Of a stretch of 7,764 nt of DNA, positions 6,910-7,764 are shown in pieces (within the stretch, counting starts at the first letter, position 1; each line of letters opens with the position of its first letter). The notes beneath the pieces are model-generated. The model was given only the letters and a program-made list of their open reading frames with translations. It had not been told where the DNA came from and did no database searches. The stretch is from Lachnospiraceae bacterium. Its GTDB lineage: Bacteria; Bacillota_A; Clostridia; Lachnospirales; Lachnospiraceae. The position numbers and the translations under genes are program-made. The DNA is taken from the NCBI GenBank assembly GCA_017416055.1, contig JAFQDI010000207.1, forward strand, positions 1 through 7,764, written 5' to 3'.

Positions 6910-7701
6910 ATGGAAAAGCGTATAAACTGGCTGGCTGTGGTGTTAATCATTTGCCTGCTGACGGCTTGTGGAAAAAAACAGGAGGTGAAGCTTCCGGCTT
7001 TGTCCGATTCCTTGAAACAGGAGATTGAAGAAGCCCAGAGGAAGCTATATGGAGATAGTGAGATTGTGTGGTTCGACGAATCAGATGAAAGTACATGGGC
7101 AAACGGTGTCCGCTACTATGGAAAGTGGGGAGAGACAGAGGTTATCTATTTTGGCTCTATGTTAATGTATTCGCTTGATGGGGTCGACGTCGATTTTGGT
7201 CTTACTTTTTACTGGAACGGTAAATTGTATTCTTGCATGGAGATAAACGAGACCGGAGCGATAACGGCGGATGAACTGAAGGGCCTGATGGATTTTCATA
7301 AGGAATATTATCTAAGCACAGACAAACGGGCAAGTGTATTCATGTACGAAGGGATAAGTGATGTAACTGTGCTTCCGGCCAAACTGCAAAAAGAGGTGGA
7401 AGATGTCTGGCGTGAGAAAGAAAACTGCGAGTTGCGTTGGACGTTTGAAAACAGTTCTGTTCGATATTACGGAAATTTTGATGGAACGGTTGTAATATAC
7501 CAAAGGAGCAACTCTATAGTTGGAGTCTCATATGATATTGGCTTCGCAGGTGTGACCGTTGGACACGGTAGCTTTTCTCTGCATGCATACAGGGACGGTG
7601 AAATCGTGAGTGCCCACGAGGCTTATGAAAAAGGCTGGCTTACCAAAGAGGATGCAAGGACAGTAAGGTTGTATCATCTATTATATGAACAGAAGAGATA
7701 G
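6910..7701 (+). CDS. Uncharacterised lipoprotein with a duplicated ~100-residue domain
   Basis: A 263-residue predicted lipoprotein of unknown function, exported and anchored to the outer face of the membrane. The signal peptide is MEKR followed by a hydrophobic stretch (about 7-17), and the lipobox LTAC places the lipidated residue at Cys20. The mature protein has two related units, about 35-134 and 159-262. LKQEIEEAQR (35) matches LQKEVEDVWR (159); VRYYGKWGETEVIY (67) matches VRYYGNFDGTVVIY (184); NGKLYS (103) matches DGEIVS (229); and ITADEL (118) matches LTKEDA (244). Each unit ends with a helical segment rich in H and Y. Units of the YYG...DGK...EA...G.LT.ED kind are familiar to me from uncharacterised Clostridia proteins, but I know no established role. 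ATG at 6910 is chosen for AAGGAGGG seven bases upstream and because it opens the signal peptide directly; a TTG in frame at 6871 is less likely. Confidence 0.88.
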   Translation: MEKRINWLAVVLIICLLTACGKKQEVKLPALSDSLKQEIEEAQRKLYGDSEIVWFDESDESTWANGVRYYGKWGETEVIYFGSMLMYSLDGVDVDFGLTFYWNGKLYSCMEINETGAITADELKGLMDFHKEYYLSTDKRASVFMYEGISDVTVLPAKLQKEVEDVWREKENCELRWTFENSSVRYYGNFDGTVVIYQRSNSIVGVSYDIGFAGVTVGHGSFSLHAYRDGEIVSAHEAYEKGWLTKEDARTVRLYHLLYEQKR

Positions 7702-7710
7702 CATCGGTGA

Positions 7711-7748
7711 GGTGCTGATCCGTTTGTGTTGGATCAGCACCTTTCTTT
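7711..7748 (+). terminator. Strong intrinsic terminator after the lipoprotein gene
   Basis: GGTGCTGATCC (7711-7721) and GGATCAGCACC (7731-7741) form an 11-bp perfect stem with a nine-base loop, followed by TTTCTTT. It begins nine bases after the stop codon. This is the clearest terminator in the window. Confidence 0.93.
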
Positions 7749-7764
7749 ACTTAACTGATCTCCC

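Overview
The window looks like a chromosomal segment from a low-GC-branch Firmicute of the class Clostridia, most likely a Lachnospiraceae-type gut anaerobe. This rests on the long PPi-dependent phosphofructokinase, the AGGAGG-type ribosome binding sites, the TTGACA/TATAAT-type promoters, and the resemblance of the proteins to families I know from that group. Base composition looks moderate, near 50% GC. I cannot name a species. I see no mobile elements, CRISPR array, tRNA or rRNA.

Layout. Positions 1-1635 (minus strand) carry nearly all of a diphosphate-dependent 6-phosphofructokinase gene; only its last few codons lie off the left edge. Its promoter lies at about 1688-1714 and its -35 falls inside an 11-bp inverted repeat. 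Positions 1770-2573 (minus) encode an RNase Z-like metallo-beta-lactamase-fold hydrolase. Divergent from it, 2709/2742-3833 (plus) encodes a DUF3810-type membrane protein with an HELSH zinc-peptidase motif. The 135 bp between these two genes hold back-to-back promoters whose -10 elements lie inside copies of a repeated 9-11-bp motif, which suggests shared control. The DUF3810 reading frame carries an in-frame TAG at what would be its 11th codon, followed at once by a TTG with its own Shine-Dalgarno-like sequence.

Positions 3986-5818 encode the translational GTPase TypA/BipA behind its own promoter. Positions 5911-6723 encode a NagD-like HAD-IIA phosphatase with a strong promoter just after typA and a hairpin terminator at 6761-6786. 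Positions 6910-7701 encode an uncharacterised lipoprotein made of two diverged copies of a roughly 100-residue domain, closed by a strong intrinsic terminator at 7711-7748.

How the genes relate. These look like mostly independent housekeeping and accessory transcription units rather than one pathway: glycolysis (PPi-PFK), ribosome-associated stress or assembly GTPase (TypA), a small-molecule phosphatase, and three poorly characterised proteins (MBL hydrolase, DUF3810 protein, duplicated-domain lipoprotein). The only strong hint of coupling is the shared repeat-rich divergent control region between the MBL and DUF3810 genes. I found no clear new multi-gene system. The points most worth checking are the TAG/TTG start of the DUF3810 gene, the divergent repeat array, the duplicated lipoprotein, and an apparently missing metal ligand in the MBL protein.
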